A DNA stretch of 62,025 nucleotides from Fischerella thermalis PCC 7521 (GTDB lineage Bacteria > Cyanobacteriota > Cyanobacteriia > Cyanobacteriales > Nostocaceae): positions 1 to 62,025 of the forward strand of contig NZ_AJLL01000049.1 in NCBI RefSeq assembly GCF_000317225.1. Reading direction: 5' to 3'. The notes below the pieces were generated by a model. That model saw nothing but the letters and a program-made list of their open reading frames with translations, had not been told where the DNA came from and made no database searches. Made by a program: the position numbers and the translations under genes. This document shows positions 47,301 to 55,039 of the stretch, piece after piece. Numbering within the stretch: the stretch's first letter is position 1; each line of letters begins with the position of its first letter.

Positions 47301-48467
47301 TTAGTCCTGTTTTCCTCTGTAGTGGGCTTTTACGGGAATATTGGTCAGTCTGATTATGCGATCGCGAATGAAATTCTCAACAAGTCAGCTCATCTGGTGA
47401 AACGCAACTATCCCAATTGTCATGCAGTTGCAATCAATTGGGGACCTTGGGATAGTGGTATGGTGACACCGGAATTGAAGAAAGCTTTTGCTGAACGGGG
47501 TATAGAGACTATTCCTATAGAAGTTGGCACTCAAATGCTGGTTGATGAATTGGCACAAGTCAATCAACAAACAACACAAGTAGTCATAGGTAGCCCTCTA
47601 TTGTATGTACCTCAATCTTGCAATTCTGATTTGCAAAAATATCGTATCCAGCGCCGATTAACTTTAGCAGAAAACCCATTTTTACAAGACCATGTGATTG
47701 CTGGTCGTCCAGTTCTACCAGCCACTTGTGCCTTAGCATGGATTGCTAATACCTGTGAACAACTCTATCCTGGTTACAAATCTTTTAATTGCCCAAACTT
47801 CAAAATTTTGAAAGGAATTATTTTTGATGAAACTTTGGCAAAAGAATACACTTTAGATTTGCAAGAGATTTCTAAAAATGATATTGCAGAAATAGAGTTT
47901 GATGCTAAGATATCTAGTAAGAATCAAGAAGGAAAAATTCGTTATCATTTCAGCGGACAGATCAAACTAAAACGTCAAATTCCAACTGCTCCGGTTTATA
48001 ATTCGCTTAACTTAAAACAGGAAGAAATAATTCTCGGTTCTACTACATCACTTTATCAAGACGGGGCAGCAAGTTTATTTCATGGACCTTCTTTTCAGGG
48101 TGTAAAAACTATCTTAAACATCAGTCCGGAAAAGATCACAATAGAATGCAATTTGCCAAAACTCAGGACAAGACAACAAGGACAATTTCCTGTACAAATA
48201 TTTAACCCCTATATCGCAGATGTTCAGATTCATGCATTATGGATTTGGACGCAGTATTTCTATCAAGAAGGTTGTTTGCCCTCAGAAATAAAACTCTTTG
48301 AACAGTTCGCAGCTATCCCATTTAATCAAACCTTTTACGTTTCTTGTGAAGTCAAATCAAAAACAGATTCATCTGTAACTGTTGATGTCATTGCACATGA
48401 TCATCAAGGAAAGATATATAATCGCATGATTGGAGCAAAGGGAACAATTTTGCCTACAAAAAGGTGA
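41337..48467 (+). CDS. PfaA/HglE-type polyketide/fatty-acid synthase, KS-AT-ACP-ACP-KR-DH
   Basis: 2376 residues. Domain order: coiled N-terminus (1-45); ketosynthase (about 50-510) with C252 (DAACASSL), H387 (EAHGTGT) and H427 (IGHAKAAAG); acyltransferase (about 620-920) with S724 in GHSFGE; linker with duplicated helical motifs (about 1095-1215); two ACPs with phosphopantetheine serines S1350 and S1497 in LGIDSIKR, the signature of PUFA-synthase ACPs; ketoreductase (about 1815-2040, GGAKGIT, Y2007); and an N-terminal-type hot-dog dehydratase (H2119 in QDHVIAGRPVLP). HglE makes heterocyst glycolipid chains and PfaA polyunsaturated fatty acids. Residues 1052-1065 and 1798-1817 derive from inserted DNA repeats. 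Likely builds the alkyl chains of the cluster's product. Confidence 0.93.
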   Translation: MAPSRIEVDFAKLQKEVSNCEQTLDKLIKVKKMMSANATEINKINKKLHQNPVAIIGMASIFPESKNLQEYWEKIIRKVDCITDVPPSRWNINEYYDPHPKTPDKTYCKRGGFIPDIEFNPMEFGLPPNVLEVTDVSQLLGLVVAKAAMEDAGYGEKSQFNRERTGVVLGVALARQMSMPLATRLEYPVWEKVLKSSGLSDEDTQKIIEKIKSAYVQWEENAFPGMLANIVAGRIANRLDLGGMNCVVDAACASSLGALAMSISELIEHRADMMLTGGVDTDNSIVAYMCFSKTPAVSPSQNPKPFDAQSDGMMLAEGIGMLVLKRLEDAIRDNDRIYAVIKGIGTSSDGRYKSIYAPRPEGQVKALHRAYEDAGFSPTSVGLIEAHGTGTMVGDPAEVTALKEVFGENNCKKQHIALGSVKSQIGHAKAAAGAASLIKTALALHHKVLPATINVTKPHPKLGLENSPLYLNTETRPWIRSQAEVPRRAGVSSFGFGGTNYHVVLEEYSSEHDRPYRLHHTPQSVLLFASTPEQLLTRCQEILHQLQSPEREQHYAELIAACASLEIPATNARVGFVAESLTEAYKALQICIDLLTKKPQAESWDHPQGIYYRKAGVATAGKVVALFSGQGSQYLEMGRELVINFPCLRQTYGDIDQLFYKDDLQPVSEIVFPPPVFDTAQKQAQVAALQRTEYAQPAIGAFSVGLYKILQQGGFKPDFVLGHSFGELTALWAAGVLSEEDYFFLVKARGQAMAAPNDPEFDAGAMLAVKGDISQVEEVIKNFPLVTIANLNSPRQVVLAGAKAEIAQVQEQLKAKAYSTVLLPVSAAFHTPLVAHAQKPFAQAIEKVSFQEPTIPVYTNVTGERYPNEPQAIQKILKQHLINQVLFKQEIENIYAQGGYCFIEFGPKGILTSLVKDILGDQPHLAVALNGSYQKDSDRCLREAVTLLRVAGLPLQNPDPYQIEQKVPEVPKNKLLTVQLNGSNYVSEKTKQAFVKALQDGHQVSLPKTKDNSSEVNTPLTLPVQQTDSLPVNPEHTNGNHAGVAQSGDEVMNRKDAKYAKKGFFDRQIKENHPANMHSQAEQSTSLEAPQNYQLVLDSLEFTLIEFNRHQRDILRVHEKSLLHQTEYTKIFFQLMQQQNLLLGNSKFPHQHADTKQIIISYSERSIMRFHQHHGETLRVHEQYLNHQTEQTKNFFQLLQQHYDQLLASISTEELTESLPQTTSIVSYQDSSAVSFRANGGTTAAVATPANDFVTNFEPVLINGASHGVHHSKSNGNGTYKNGNHDTKSVTVTISDTPAVPSPDVPSVPLTIDEATLSQTLLNVVSDKTGYPVEMLELSMDIEADLGIDSIKRVEILGGLLELYPDLPKPNPEELGQLRTLGQIVEYMRTLVPAISPVESAPIQTAQEVALDEAKTSEESDVVTQQIEDAESKDIHIASSPVPVALPTLEEPTSSLPSLDFTDLSQILLNVVSEKTGYPVEMLELSMDMEADLGIDSIKRVEILGALLELYPNLPKPNPEELGELRTLGQIVDYMKQQAETLEKKTFPVESNSQPPKLNHNIRRSPVKLKVLPEPDVLDFTLPEQHIALITDDGTTTTSELALALGKRNWKVVVLSFPQTLIAEQLPLPEGINRVVLANLSEEHLQNQLEAIASEYGQIAAFIHLNPANYDASNCVRYLETEKALLRHVFLIAKHLKAPLNQAANQGRSCFLTVAHLDGEFGLGYKTNFGAISSGLFGLTKTLNQEWEAVFCRAIDLSPDLDIHTSVKYILAELHDPNQLIVEVGYSSHGRTTLVCEEGRGGQGSNLPSFNPQSQVFLVSGGAKGITAQCVIKLAQHYQCKFILLGRSSVDPEPVWAEGCSNEGELKKRIMDDFIAKGEKPTPAMVQKKYKAIASRREIDTTLRAIEQAGGQAEYLSVDVTDATQLQEQLNVAVERLGAVTGIIHGAGNLADKRIENKTERDFETVFAAKVTGLENLLRCVSPSQLNYLVLFSSVVGFYGNIGQSDYAIANEILNKSAHLVKRNYPNCHAVAINWGPWDSGMVTPELKKAFAERGIETIPIEVGTQMLVDELAQVNQQTTQVVIGSPLLYVPQSCNSDLQKYRIQRRLTLAENPFLQDHVIAGRPVLPATCALAWIANTCEQLYPGYKSFNCPNFKILKGIIFDETLAKEYTLDLQEISKNDIAEIEFDAKISSKNQEGKIRYHFSGQIKLKRQIPTAPVYNSLNLKQEEIILGSTTSLYQDGAASLFHGPSFQGVKTILNISPEKITIECNLPKLRTRQQGQFPVQIFNPYIADVQIHALWIWTQYFYQEGCLPSEIKLFEQFAAIPFNQTFYVSCEVKSKTDSSVTVDVIAHDHQGKIYNRMIGAKGTILPTKR
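44491..44524. repeat. GAACCGCAAAGACGCGAAG repeat inside the synthase gene
   Basis: Encodes NRKDAKYAKKG in the AT-ACP linker, a peptide typical of the AACCGCAAAG-class repeat when translated. Related copies lie at 22351-22385 and in the MITE at 363-400. The frame is kept. Confidence 0.75.
46728..46785. repeat. GGACAAGGAAGTAAT repeat inside the ketoreductase region
   Basis: Encodes EGRGGQGSNLPSFNPQ just before the ketoreductase Rossmann strand VFLVSGG. The same DNA unit occurs in glgP at 19802-19816. In frame. Confidence 0.72.
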
Positions 48468-48525
48468 TAGTGACAGCCCTTTCAAGGTCACTAAAAACCT
48501 TCAAAAAATTTCCCGAATTTTAGTC

Positions 48526-48600
48526 TTTTCACCTTTGTGCCTTAGAGCCTTGGTGGTTCAAAAGTTAATTTTTCACCACAAAGACACTAAGACACCAAGA
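48526..48600. repeat. palindromic dispersed repeat between synthase genes
   Basis: The left arm CTTTGTGCCTTAGAGCCTTGG and right arm CCACAAAGACACTAAGACAC are imperfect inverted copies. Same family as 27401-27470. It occupies part of the 285-bp gap between the synthase and the PfaB-like gene. Confidence 0.72.
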
Positions 48601-48752
48601 AAATACATGATACTATTTCACGAAAAATCTGATACAGATGTAAACCCTGAAAGTTTTGCTTTATCCAAGTTTTATAATTGCGAATTGCAAATTGTGAATT
48701 GGTATGACACCTTGAAAGACTGGATATGCGTTGTTACAAGGATATTTAAGTA

Positions 48753-51700
48753 ATGGGCATAAATGAACAAATGAAAAATCCTAAAATTGCGATTGTTGGT
48801 ATGGATTGCTTTTTGGGTGGCTGTCAAGGATTAGATACTTTTGAACGCAGCATTTATGAAGGAACTCAACACTTTATTACCTTTCCTTCCCAGGGATCGC
48901 AAGAATTAAACAAGCAAAAGCAGTACCTCGCAAACTATGGCTTTGAAAGTAATTTTACGCCTTTAGGAGCGTACATCGAAGATTTTGAAATAGATTTTTC
49001 AGATTTCCAATTAGCATCTGAGGAAGCAGAAAAGCTAAAACCTCAAGAACTGTTGATGCTCAAGGTTGCTGATAACGCCCTCAAAGATGCAAAATTAGAT
49101 CAAAGAAGTAGGGTAGCAGTTGTTATTGTTGCCGCAACGGAACTGTCTCTACGTCTAATTAATCAAGAAGCAAAAGACGCCATTTCCAATCAGTGGAGTA
49201 TTTCCAGTCTATGGAATTTTCCTGGTCCTTTATTCACACTCATAGCCGAACAACATTCTGTGTGCAAGGCTTTTGAGGTTGCAAAAAAGCTACTTACAAT
49301 CAGAGAAGTAGATGCTGTTGTTGTTGGTGCTGTGGAACTGGCTGAGAATAGCGCTAGTCTTTTAACGAGAAATCAAACGGCAACAGTCAACACAGGCGTT
49401 CATACTTTGAGTTATGACCAGAACGTTAATGGTTGGATGCTAGGCGAAGGTGCAGCCGCCGTAGTCTTGAAACTCCACGAAACAGCACAACAAGATGGCG
49501 ATCGCATTTATGCAGTGATTGATGCCCTCAATATTTTAAAAGATAATTCTTCTTCTCAAACTATCCCTGACTCGAAAGCGGTAACGCAAGTATGTCAACT
49601 CGCTTTTGATATGGCAAGTGTCAAACCCGCAGATATCGGCTATTTAGAAGTTTTCGCCAGTGGAGTTCCCCAGCAAGATGAGTCAGAAATTTTAGGTTTG
49701 CTCCAGGCTTATCGGACTTCTGACCCTGGTCTCAATTGTGCGATCGGTAGTGTCAAAGCCAATATCGGGCATACCTATACTGTCTCAGGAATAGTCAGCG
49801 TCATTAAAACAGCACTTTGTTTATATCACCGTTACATTCCTGGTGTTCCCCATTGGTCTACTCCCAAAATGCCCCAAGCCTGGGAGGGTAGCCCCTTTTA
49901 TGTTGCTCCTGAATCAAGACCCTGGTTTTTAGCCACAGGAGCTACTAAAAGAATTGCTGCCATTAACAGTATGGAGATAGATGGCAGTTACGCACATTTA
50001 ATTTTGTCGGAGGAAGCAACTCAGATACAGCGTAGCAGCAGATATTTAGAGCAAATGCCTTTTTATCTGTTTGCGATCGCTGCTAATGATTGCCCTACTT
50101 TATTAGAACAGCTGCGTGCCTTAGAACAAACAATTGCCAATTCTTCTTCTCTATCTGCTGCTGCAAGCCTTACCTTTACAGCTTATCAACAGCGTCAACA
50201 TGCCACCTACGCGCTGTCCATTCTCGGACGTAATCAAGAGGAATTGACGCGGGAAATTCAGCGCGCTCTTCAGGGTGTTGCTGATGCTTTTAATACAGGC
50301 AAAGACTGGCAAACCCCGGTAGGTAGCTATTTTACGCCCAAACCACTGACTAACAAAGGCAATGTTGCTTTCGTTTACCCTGGTGCTTACAGTTCTTATG
50401 TTGGCATTGCCCGGAATCTCTTCCGCTTGTTTCCCAAAATTTACGAAGATCCTGTCATTCAAAGCGTTTACAGTCGTGTCCTCAACATAGAGAAACTTCT
50501 CTATCCTAGAAGCCTGAGTAAATTATCCACAAAGCAATTAGAAGCCCTCGAACAGCAATTGATCGATGATCCAGTCGCAATGCTTGAATCAGAAGTTGGC
50601 GTTGCTGGACTCTTGAGTGCAATTCTCAAGAATTATTTCCAACTACAGCCCCATTCTGTCTTTGGCTATAGCCTGGGCGAAACTAGCATGATGCTTTCTC
50701 AGGGAATCTGGGCTCACTTTCACGAAGGTAGTGAGGATTTGAACTCATCTGCTTTATTTAAAACACAATTGTCTGGCCCTAAAAACGCAGTTCGTAAATA
50801 CTGGGGATTGACTCAGGAACAGAATAGTGAAGGCAAAGAATTTTGGAGTACATATATACTCATGTGTCCAGTTTCCCGTGTCAGGGAGGCTCTCAAAAAT
50901 GAAGAGCGCGTCTATTTAACTTTAATTAATACTCCAGAAGAAGTAGCGATCGCTGGTGATACACAAGCCTGTCAAAGGATAATTCAAACCCTAAATTGCG
51001 ATGCTTTTCGTGCCCCTTTCAATCATGTAATTCATTGCGAGGCTATACGTTCTGAACACGACGCACTTGTTAAACTAAATACCTTACCTATCCAAAACAT
51101 ACCAAACACCGTTTTTTATTCGGCAGCAGAATATAAACCTATTACCCTCGATAGTCATTCTGTTGGTAACAACATTGCCAAAGTACTTATTCAACAGCTT
51201 GATTTTCCTCGGCTAGTTGAGCGCGTCTGGGAAGACGGTAGCAGAATATTTATCGAAGTAGGCGCTGGAAGTAATTGTTCCAGATGGATTAGTCGAACCC
51301 TCAAGCAAAAAGAACACATCACAGTTTCTCTCAATAAGAGAGGAATAGACGAGCATACTTGTATTGTGAAAGCATTAGCCAAACTCCTCAGTCACAGAGT
51401 CAACATGGACTTATCACCACTGTATTCTCAAGTCCAAGAAAATACCAGACAAATTCAGCCCAAGCTTAGAACCATAACATTGAACGGTAGCGAGTTTAAC
51501 TTCACAGCATTAACCAAGAAAGACCAGAAAAATTTCCAAAATCCAACTTCAGACACTCTGATTCAGAATAATAAAAAACAACAATATAAACCACTTGATC
51601 TAAGGGAATTTGAACGCTTAAATCCTTACTTTCAGCAAGGTCGTATCAAAAGCTTAGAATTTGTAGAAGAATCACCAAAACCTGACTTTACCACAACAGG

Positions 51701-51971
51701 TGAACAACAAAAAAAATACCAGTATCCTCCTACTTCTTCTTTAAAAAAACATAGTTATGTTTCTAAATTACATGTACTAAACTTACGCAATGATTTATAT
51801 CAAAAGCTGAGTGAAAACACATCCCAGTTCACCAAATCTCATGCTAATTTTTTACAATTTCGACAAGAATCACTACTGCAAATTAGTCTAATAATTCAGC
51901 GTCAATTAGATTGTTTGCAGCATATTTTCGATAAAAATGACGTAGATAACGAGCATTCAGCCAGAGAGTAA
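48753..51971 (+). CDS. PfaB-like protein: degenerate ketosynthase plus acyltransferase
   Basis: 1072 residues. Residues 8-430 have a ketosynthase fold (start PKIAIVGMDCFLGG; NIGHTYTVSG with H340), but the catalytic cysteine is replaced: alignment with the neighbouring synthase puts Q167 there (AEQHSVCKAF), and the HGTGT histidine is lost (FASGVPQ). Residues about 530-860 form an acyltransferase with S640 in GYSLGE. The C-terminus repeats a helical pattern seen in the partner's AT-ACP linker (FLQFRQESLLQISLIIQRQL). PfaB in PUFA synthases has this layout and helps set chain length or loading. AAGGA lies 10 bp before the ATG. Confidence 0.88.
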   Translation: MGINEQMKNPKIAIVGMDCFLGGCQGLDTFERSIYEGTQHFITFPSQGSQELNKQKQYLANYGFESNFTPLGAYIEDFEIDFSDFQLASEEAEKLKPQELLMLKVADNALKDAKLDQRSRVAVVIVAATELSLRLINQEAKDAISNQWSISSLWNFPGPLFTLIAEQHSVCKAFEVAKKLLTIREVDAVVVGAVELAENSASLLTRNQTATVNTGVHTLSYDQNVNGWMLGEGAAAVVLKLHETAQQDGDRIYAVIDALNILKDNSSSQTIPDSKAVTQVCQLAFDMASVKPADIGYLEVFASGVPQQDESEILGLLQAYRTSDPGLNCAIGSVKANIGHTYTVSGIVSVIKTALCLYHRYIPGVPHWSTPKMPQAWEGSPFYVAPESRPWFLATGATKRIAAINSMEIDGSYAHLILSEEATQIQRSSRYLEQMPFYLFAIAANDCPTLLEQLRALEQTIANSSSLSAAASLTFTAYQQRQHATYALSILGRNQEELTREIQRALQGVADAFNTGKDWQTPVGSYFTPKPLTNKGNVAFVYPGAYSSYVGIARNLFRLFPKIYEDPVIQSVYSRVLNIEKLLYPRSLSKLSTKQLEALEQQLIDDPVAMLESEVGVAGLLSAILKNYFQLQPHSVFGYSLGETSMMLSQGIWAHFHEGSEDLNSSALFKTQLSGPKNAVRKYWGLTQEQNSEGKEFWSTYILMCPVSRVREALKNEERVYLTLINTPEEVAIAGDTQACQRIIQTLNCDAFRAPFNHVIHCEAIRSEHDALVKLNTLPIQNIPNTVFYSAAEYKPITLDSHSVGNNIAKVLIQQLDFPRLVERVWEDGSRIFIEVGAGSNCSRWISRTLKQKEHITVSLNKRGIDEHTCIVKALAKLLSHRVNMDLSPLYSQVQENTRQIQPKLRTITLNGSEFNFTALTKKDQKNFQNPTSDTLIQNNKKQQYKPLDLREFERLNPYFQQGRIKSLEFVEESPKPDFTTTGEQQKKYQYPPTSSLKKHSYVSKLHVLNLRNDLYQKLSENTSQFTKSHANFLQFRQESLLQISLIIQRQLDCLQHIFDKNDVDNEHSARE

Positions 51972-52025
51972 TAATTTAGCCTTTCAAGCTAGATAAAAAC
52001 TTTCTACAATCAACTTCTCTGTAAC

Positions 52026-52108
52026 CTCTTATCTCTGTGTCCTCTGCATCGGGTTATAAGTTATTAATTTAACCACAGAGGCACAGAGAACACAGAGAGA
52101 AAAAAGAG
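52026..52108. repeat. palindromic repeat (CTCTGTG / CACAGAG family), second copy
   Basis: The left arm CTCTTATCTCTGTGTCCTCTG and right arm CAGAGGCACAGAGAACACAG surround an AT loop. Same family as 35944-36034. It fills much of the gap between the PfaB-like gene and pfaD. Confidence 0.72.
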
Positions 52109-52201
52109 ATTTTACCTTACCAGTCACCTTGAAAGAGCTGAAATCAACAACTAACTAATAGCTTTAACTACAAACTCCCTAGACAATAAAAGGCTAAAAA
52201 C

Positions 52202-53854
52202 GTGACTAGTGTAGACACTTTACCGTATAAAACTTCTCAAAACCTCAAATTTTCCACATTCTTGCCCAATCATAATCAAACTTGGCAAGGTTCTTTAGAC
52301 TCTGTATCTTTTGATGAAGAGGGTATAAAAGCTAAAGTGCTGAATTTAGATAAACCTTGTTACATTGTCAGGATTGAAAGTCAAATCGGCGTCACCAACG
52401 AAGGTTATTTGTACAATTCCAATCATGGACAAGCAGGAAAAGTGGAAATGCTCATAGCTGTTCCACCCCTCAGTATTCAACAATTAGGCGATCCAACTTT
52501 CTTGGAATTTCATGGCGTGAAATACGCCTACGCCACTGGGGCGATGGCTCATGGTATTGCTTCTGAAGAATTAGTAATTGCTCTTGGTAGAGAGAGAATA
52601 TTAAGTTCATTTGGTGCTGGAGGTTTAGCTGCTTCCCGTGTGGAAGCAGCCATTAACCGCATTCAACAAGCCTTGCCAAAAGGACCTTACGCTTTTAACT
52701 TGCTCCACAGTCCTAGCGAACCTGCTATTGAACGCAGTGTCGTTGACTTGTATCTCAAATATCAGATGAGAACAATAGAAGCCTCTGCCTTTCTGGATTT
52801 GACTGACAACATTGTTTACTATCGAGCTGCTGGGCTGGGTTTAAGTGCAGCTAATGAAATCGAAATCAAAAATAAAGTCATTGCTAAAATCTCTCGCAGA
52901 GAAGTTGCAACTAAATTTATTCAACCTGCCCCTACAAACATTCTCAAGCGATTAGTTGAACAAGACCTCATCAGTGAATTACAGGCAAAACTAGCCGAAC
53001 AAGTCCCAATGGCAGATGACATCACTGTAGAAGCAGATTCTGGTGGTCATACGGATAATCGTCCTCTAGTTTGCCTTTTACCTTCAATTTTGGAATTGAG
53101 AGATGAAATTCAAAGAAAATACTGTTACGAACAAGCTGTCAGAGTCGGAGTAGCAGGAGGAATAGCAACTCCCCAATCAGCATTAGCCGCTTTTATGATG
53201 GGTGCTGCTTATATTGTCACTGGCTCTATCAACCAGTCTTGCGTTGAAGCTGGAACTTCTCAATATACAAAACAATTACTAGCTCAAGCCGAGATGACTG
53301 ACGTGATGATGGCCCCAGCAGCTGATATGTTTGAAATGGGAGTAAAACTTCAAGTTCTTAAAAGAGGAACTTTCTTTCCCCTCCGGGCACAAAAACTGTT
53401 TGATTTATACAAAAACTATAACTCAATTGAAGACATTCCACCTTTAGAAAGAGAGAAACTAGAAAAACAAGTTTTTAAAAAGAATCTGGAAGTAATTTGG
53501 AAAGAAACCACTACTTATTTATCTCAAAGAAATCCCGATAAGTTAATTAAAGCTGCCAACAATCCCAAAATGAAGATGGCTCTAATTTTTCGCTGGTATC
53601 TTGGATTGTCGTCTCGCTGGTCTAATTCTGGGGAAAAAGGTCGAGAAACTGATTATCAAATCTGGTGTGGTCCAGCAATGGGTAGTTTTAATGATTGGGT
53701 CAGGGGTTCTTATCTTGCTGATCCAAATAATCGCAAAGTGGTTGATGTTGCTAACCATATTATGAGAGGTGCTGCATATTTATTCCGCATCCAAAGTTTG
53801 AAAATGCAAGGATTGCAAATGCCAGCTACCTACATGCAGTATCGACCACAATAA
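52202..53854 (+). CDS. pfaD: PfaD-family FMN enoyl reductase
   Basis: 550 residues from GTG 52202. TIM-barrel flavoprotein of the PfaD/PksE group, often mislabelled nitronate monooxygenase. Clear family motifs: GSINQSCVEAGTSQYTKQLL, MMAPAADMFEMGVKLQVLKRG and WCGPAMGSFNDWVRGSYL. In PUFA synthases it reduces the enoyl-ACP intermediate in trans. The synthase next door lacks its own ER domain, so PfaD should supply that step. Gene order synthase-PfaB-PfaD matches pfa clusters except that PfaC is missing. Confidence 0.95.
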   Translation: MTSVDTLPYKTSQNLKFSTFLPNHNQTWQGSLDSVSFDEEGIKAKVLNLDKPCYIVRIESQIGVTNEGYLYNSNHGQAGKVEMLIAVPPLSIQQLGDPTFLEFHGVKYAYATGAMAHGIASEELVIALGRERILSSFGAGGLAASRVEAAINRIQQALPKGPYAFNLLHSPSEPAIERSVVDLYLKYQMRTIEASAFLDLTDNIVYYRAAGLGLSAANEIEIKNKVIAKISRREVATKFIQPAPTNILKRLVEQDLISELQAKLAEQVPMADDITVEADSGGHTDNRPLVCLLPSILELRDEIQRKYCYEQAVRVGVAGGIATPQSALAAFMMGAAYIVTGSINQSCVEAGTSQYTKQLLAQAEMTDVMMAPAADMFEMGVKLQVLKRGTFFPLRAQKLFDLYKNYNSIEDIPPLEREKLEKQVFKKNLEVIWKETTTYLSQRNPDKLIKAANNPKMKMALIFRWYLGLSSRWSNSGEKGRETDYQIWCGPAMGSFNDWVRGSYLADPNNRKVVDVANHIMRGAAYLFRIQSLKMQGLQMPATYMQYRPQ

Positions 53855-53900
53855 GACTTAATATTATGTTCGCTTGAATACTTATATTGTCGCGTGGGCT

Positions 53901-53942
53901 GGTAATAGGTAATGGGTAATTGGTAATGGGTAATTGGTAATT
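53901..53942. repeat. tandem GGTAATGGGTAATTG repeat
   Basis: Five to six 7-bp units (GGTAATA, GGTAATG, GGTAATT) in tandem, the short repeat type of heterocystous cyanobacteria. It is followed at 53967 by CAACAACGAAGCATAATAT, similar to positions 114-132, so the larger unit is dispersed. Confidence 0.75.
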
Positions 53943-54044
53943 AAGATACTGATGATTTTCCCATGCCCAACAACGAAGCATAATATCAGTATTCTCCTGT
54001 TATCTAGTTCACAACTTTCCTAACTACTTTTTCTACCTACAGTC

Positions 54045-54962
54045 ATGAAACGTGTATTGGTAGTTTACTACTCACAATCGGGAGATGTGACTCGTGCAGT
54101 CGAATCTTTTACTAAATTTCTCCAAACAGCAGAAATTGAGCTTACCTGGGAGTGTATAAAACCAAAAGATAATTATCCTTTTCCTTGGAGCTTATATAAA
54201 TTTTTTGATGTTTTTCCAGAATGTGTGAACGGGGAGCCGCCGGAAATCTATCCACCGAAATTTGGTAATGATGAGAAATTTGATCTAATTATTCTTGCTT
54301 ATCAGGTTTGGTTTTTAGCTCCATCTTTACCAATTCAGGGTTTTTTAAAATCCAAGTATGCCAAAGTTTTAGAGAATACGAAAGTTATTACTTTAGTAGT
54401 CTGTAGAAATATGTGGCACTCTGCCTCAGAAACGATGAAGAAAATGATTGCTGAAGTCGGAGGAATTCATATTGACAATGTGGTTTTGACTCACCAAGGG
54501 CCACCTTTGGCTACTTTTATCACCACTCCCCGGTTACTGTTGACTGGGAAAAAAAACAGATTTTTGGGAGTGTTACCTGCTGCTGGTGTTAGAGATGAGG
54601 ATATTTATGCACTATCAAGATTTGGGAAGCGGATAGCTAATAATCTCGCAGCCTTAAGTGATTCTTCGCGTCAACCAATGCTTCAAGGACTTGGGGCGGT
54701 TGAAGTGAATCAACGCTATGTCATTCCAGAATTTATTGGGCGCTTGGTATATCGTCCCTGGGCTAAGATAGCTCGTTTTTTTGGTAAACAGGGGAGCTGG
54801 AGCAGAATACCAATAGTCTGCATCTTTGCAGTTCAGCTCATATTTGCTATTCCAATTGTCCTTATAGTTTCCACTGTCGTTCAACTTCTTTTTGCTCCAC
54901 TGATTCATAAAAAAATAGCATCTTATGTTGAGCTTCTCAAATCCCCATCTGGTGTGGATTAG
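54045..54962 (+). CDS. darA: DarA-like dialkylresorcinol-forming enzyme (aromatase)
   Basis: 305 residues. A flavodoxin-like N-terminus (VLVVYYSQSGDVTRAVESF, a phosphate-binding loop) and YQVWFLAPSLPIQGFL match the DarA family, labelled dialkylresorcinol condensing enzyme. In characterised dar pathways DarB forms a cyclohexanedione and DarA aromatises it to a 2,5-dialkylresorcinol. The C-terminus has a membrane helix pair (IFAVQLIFAIPIVLIVSTVV), so the step probably occurs at the membrane. DarB follows 77 bp on. Confidence 0.85.
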   Translation: MKRVLVVYYSQSGDVTRAVESFTKFLQTAEIELTWECIKPKDNYPFPWSLYKFFDVFPECVNGEPPEIYPPKFGNDEKFDLIILAYQVWFLAPSLPIQGFLKSKYAKVLENTKVITLVVCRNMWHSASETMKKMIAEVGGIHIDNVVLTHQGPPLATFITTPRLLLTGKKNRFLGVLPAAGVRDEDIYALSRFGKRIANNLAALSDSSRQPMLQGLGAVEVNQRYVIPEFIGRLVYRPWAKIARFFGKQGSWSRIPIVCIFAVQLIFAIPIVLIVSTVVQLLFAPLIHKKIASYVELLKSPSGVD

Positions 54963-55039
54963 CAGTGAACAATAACTAATTGCTTTCAGGGAAACACGTT
55001 TTAAAATTTAAAGTTTTGCTCAGTTCTTTGGAGAAGATT

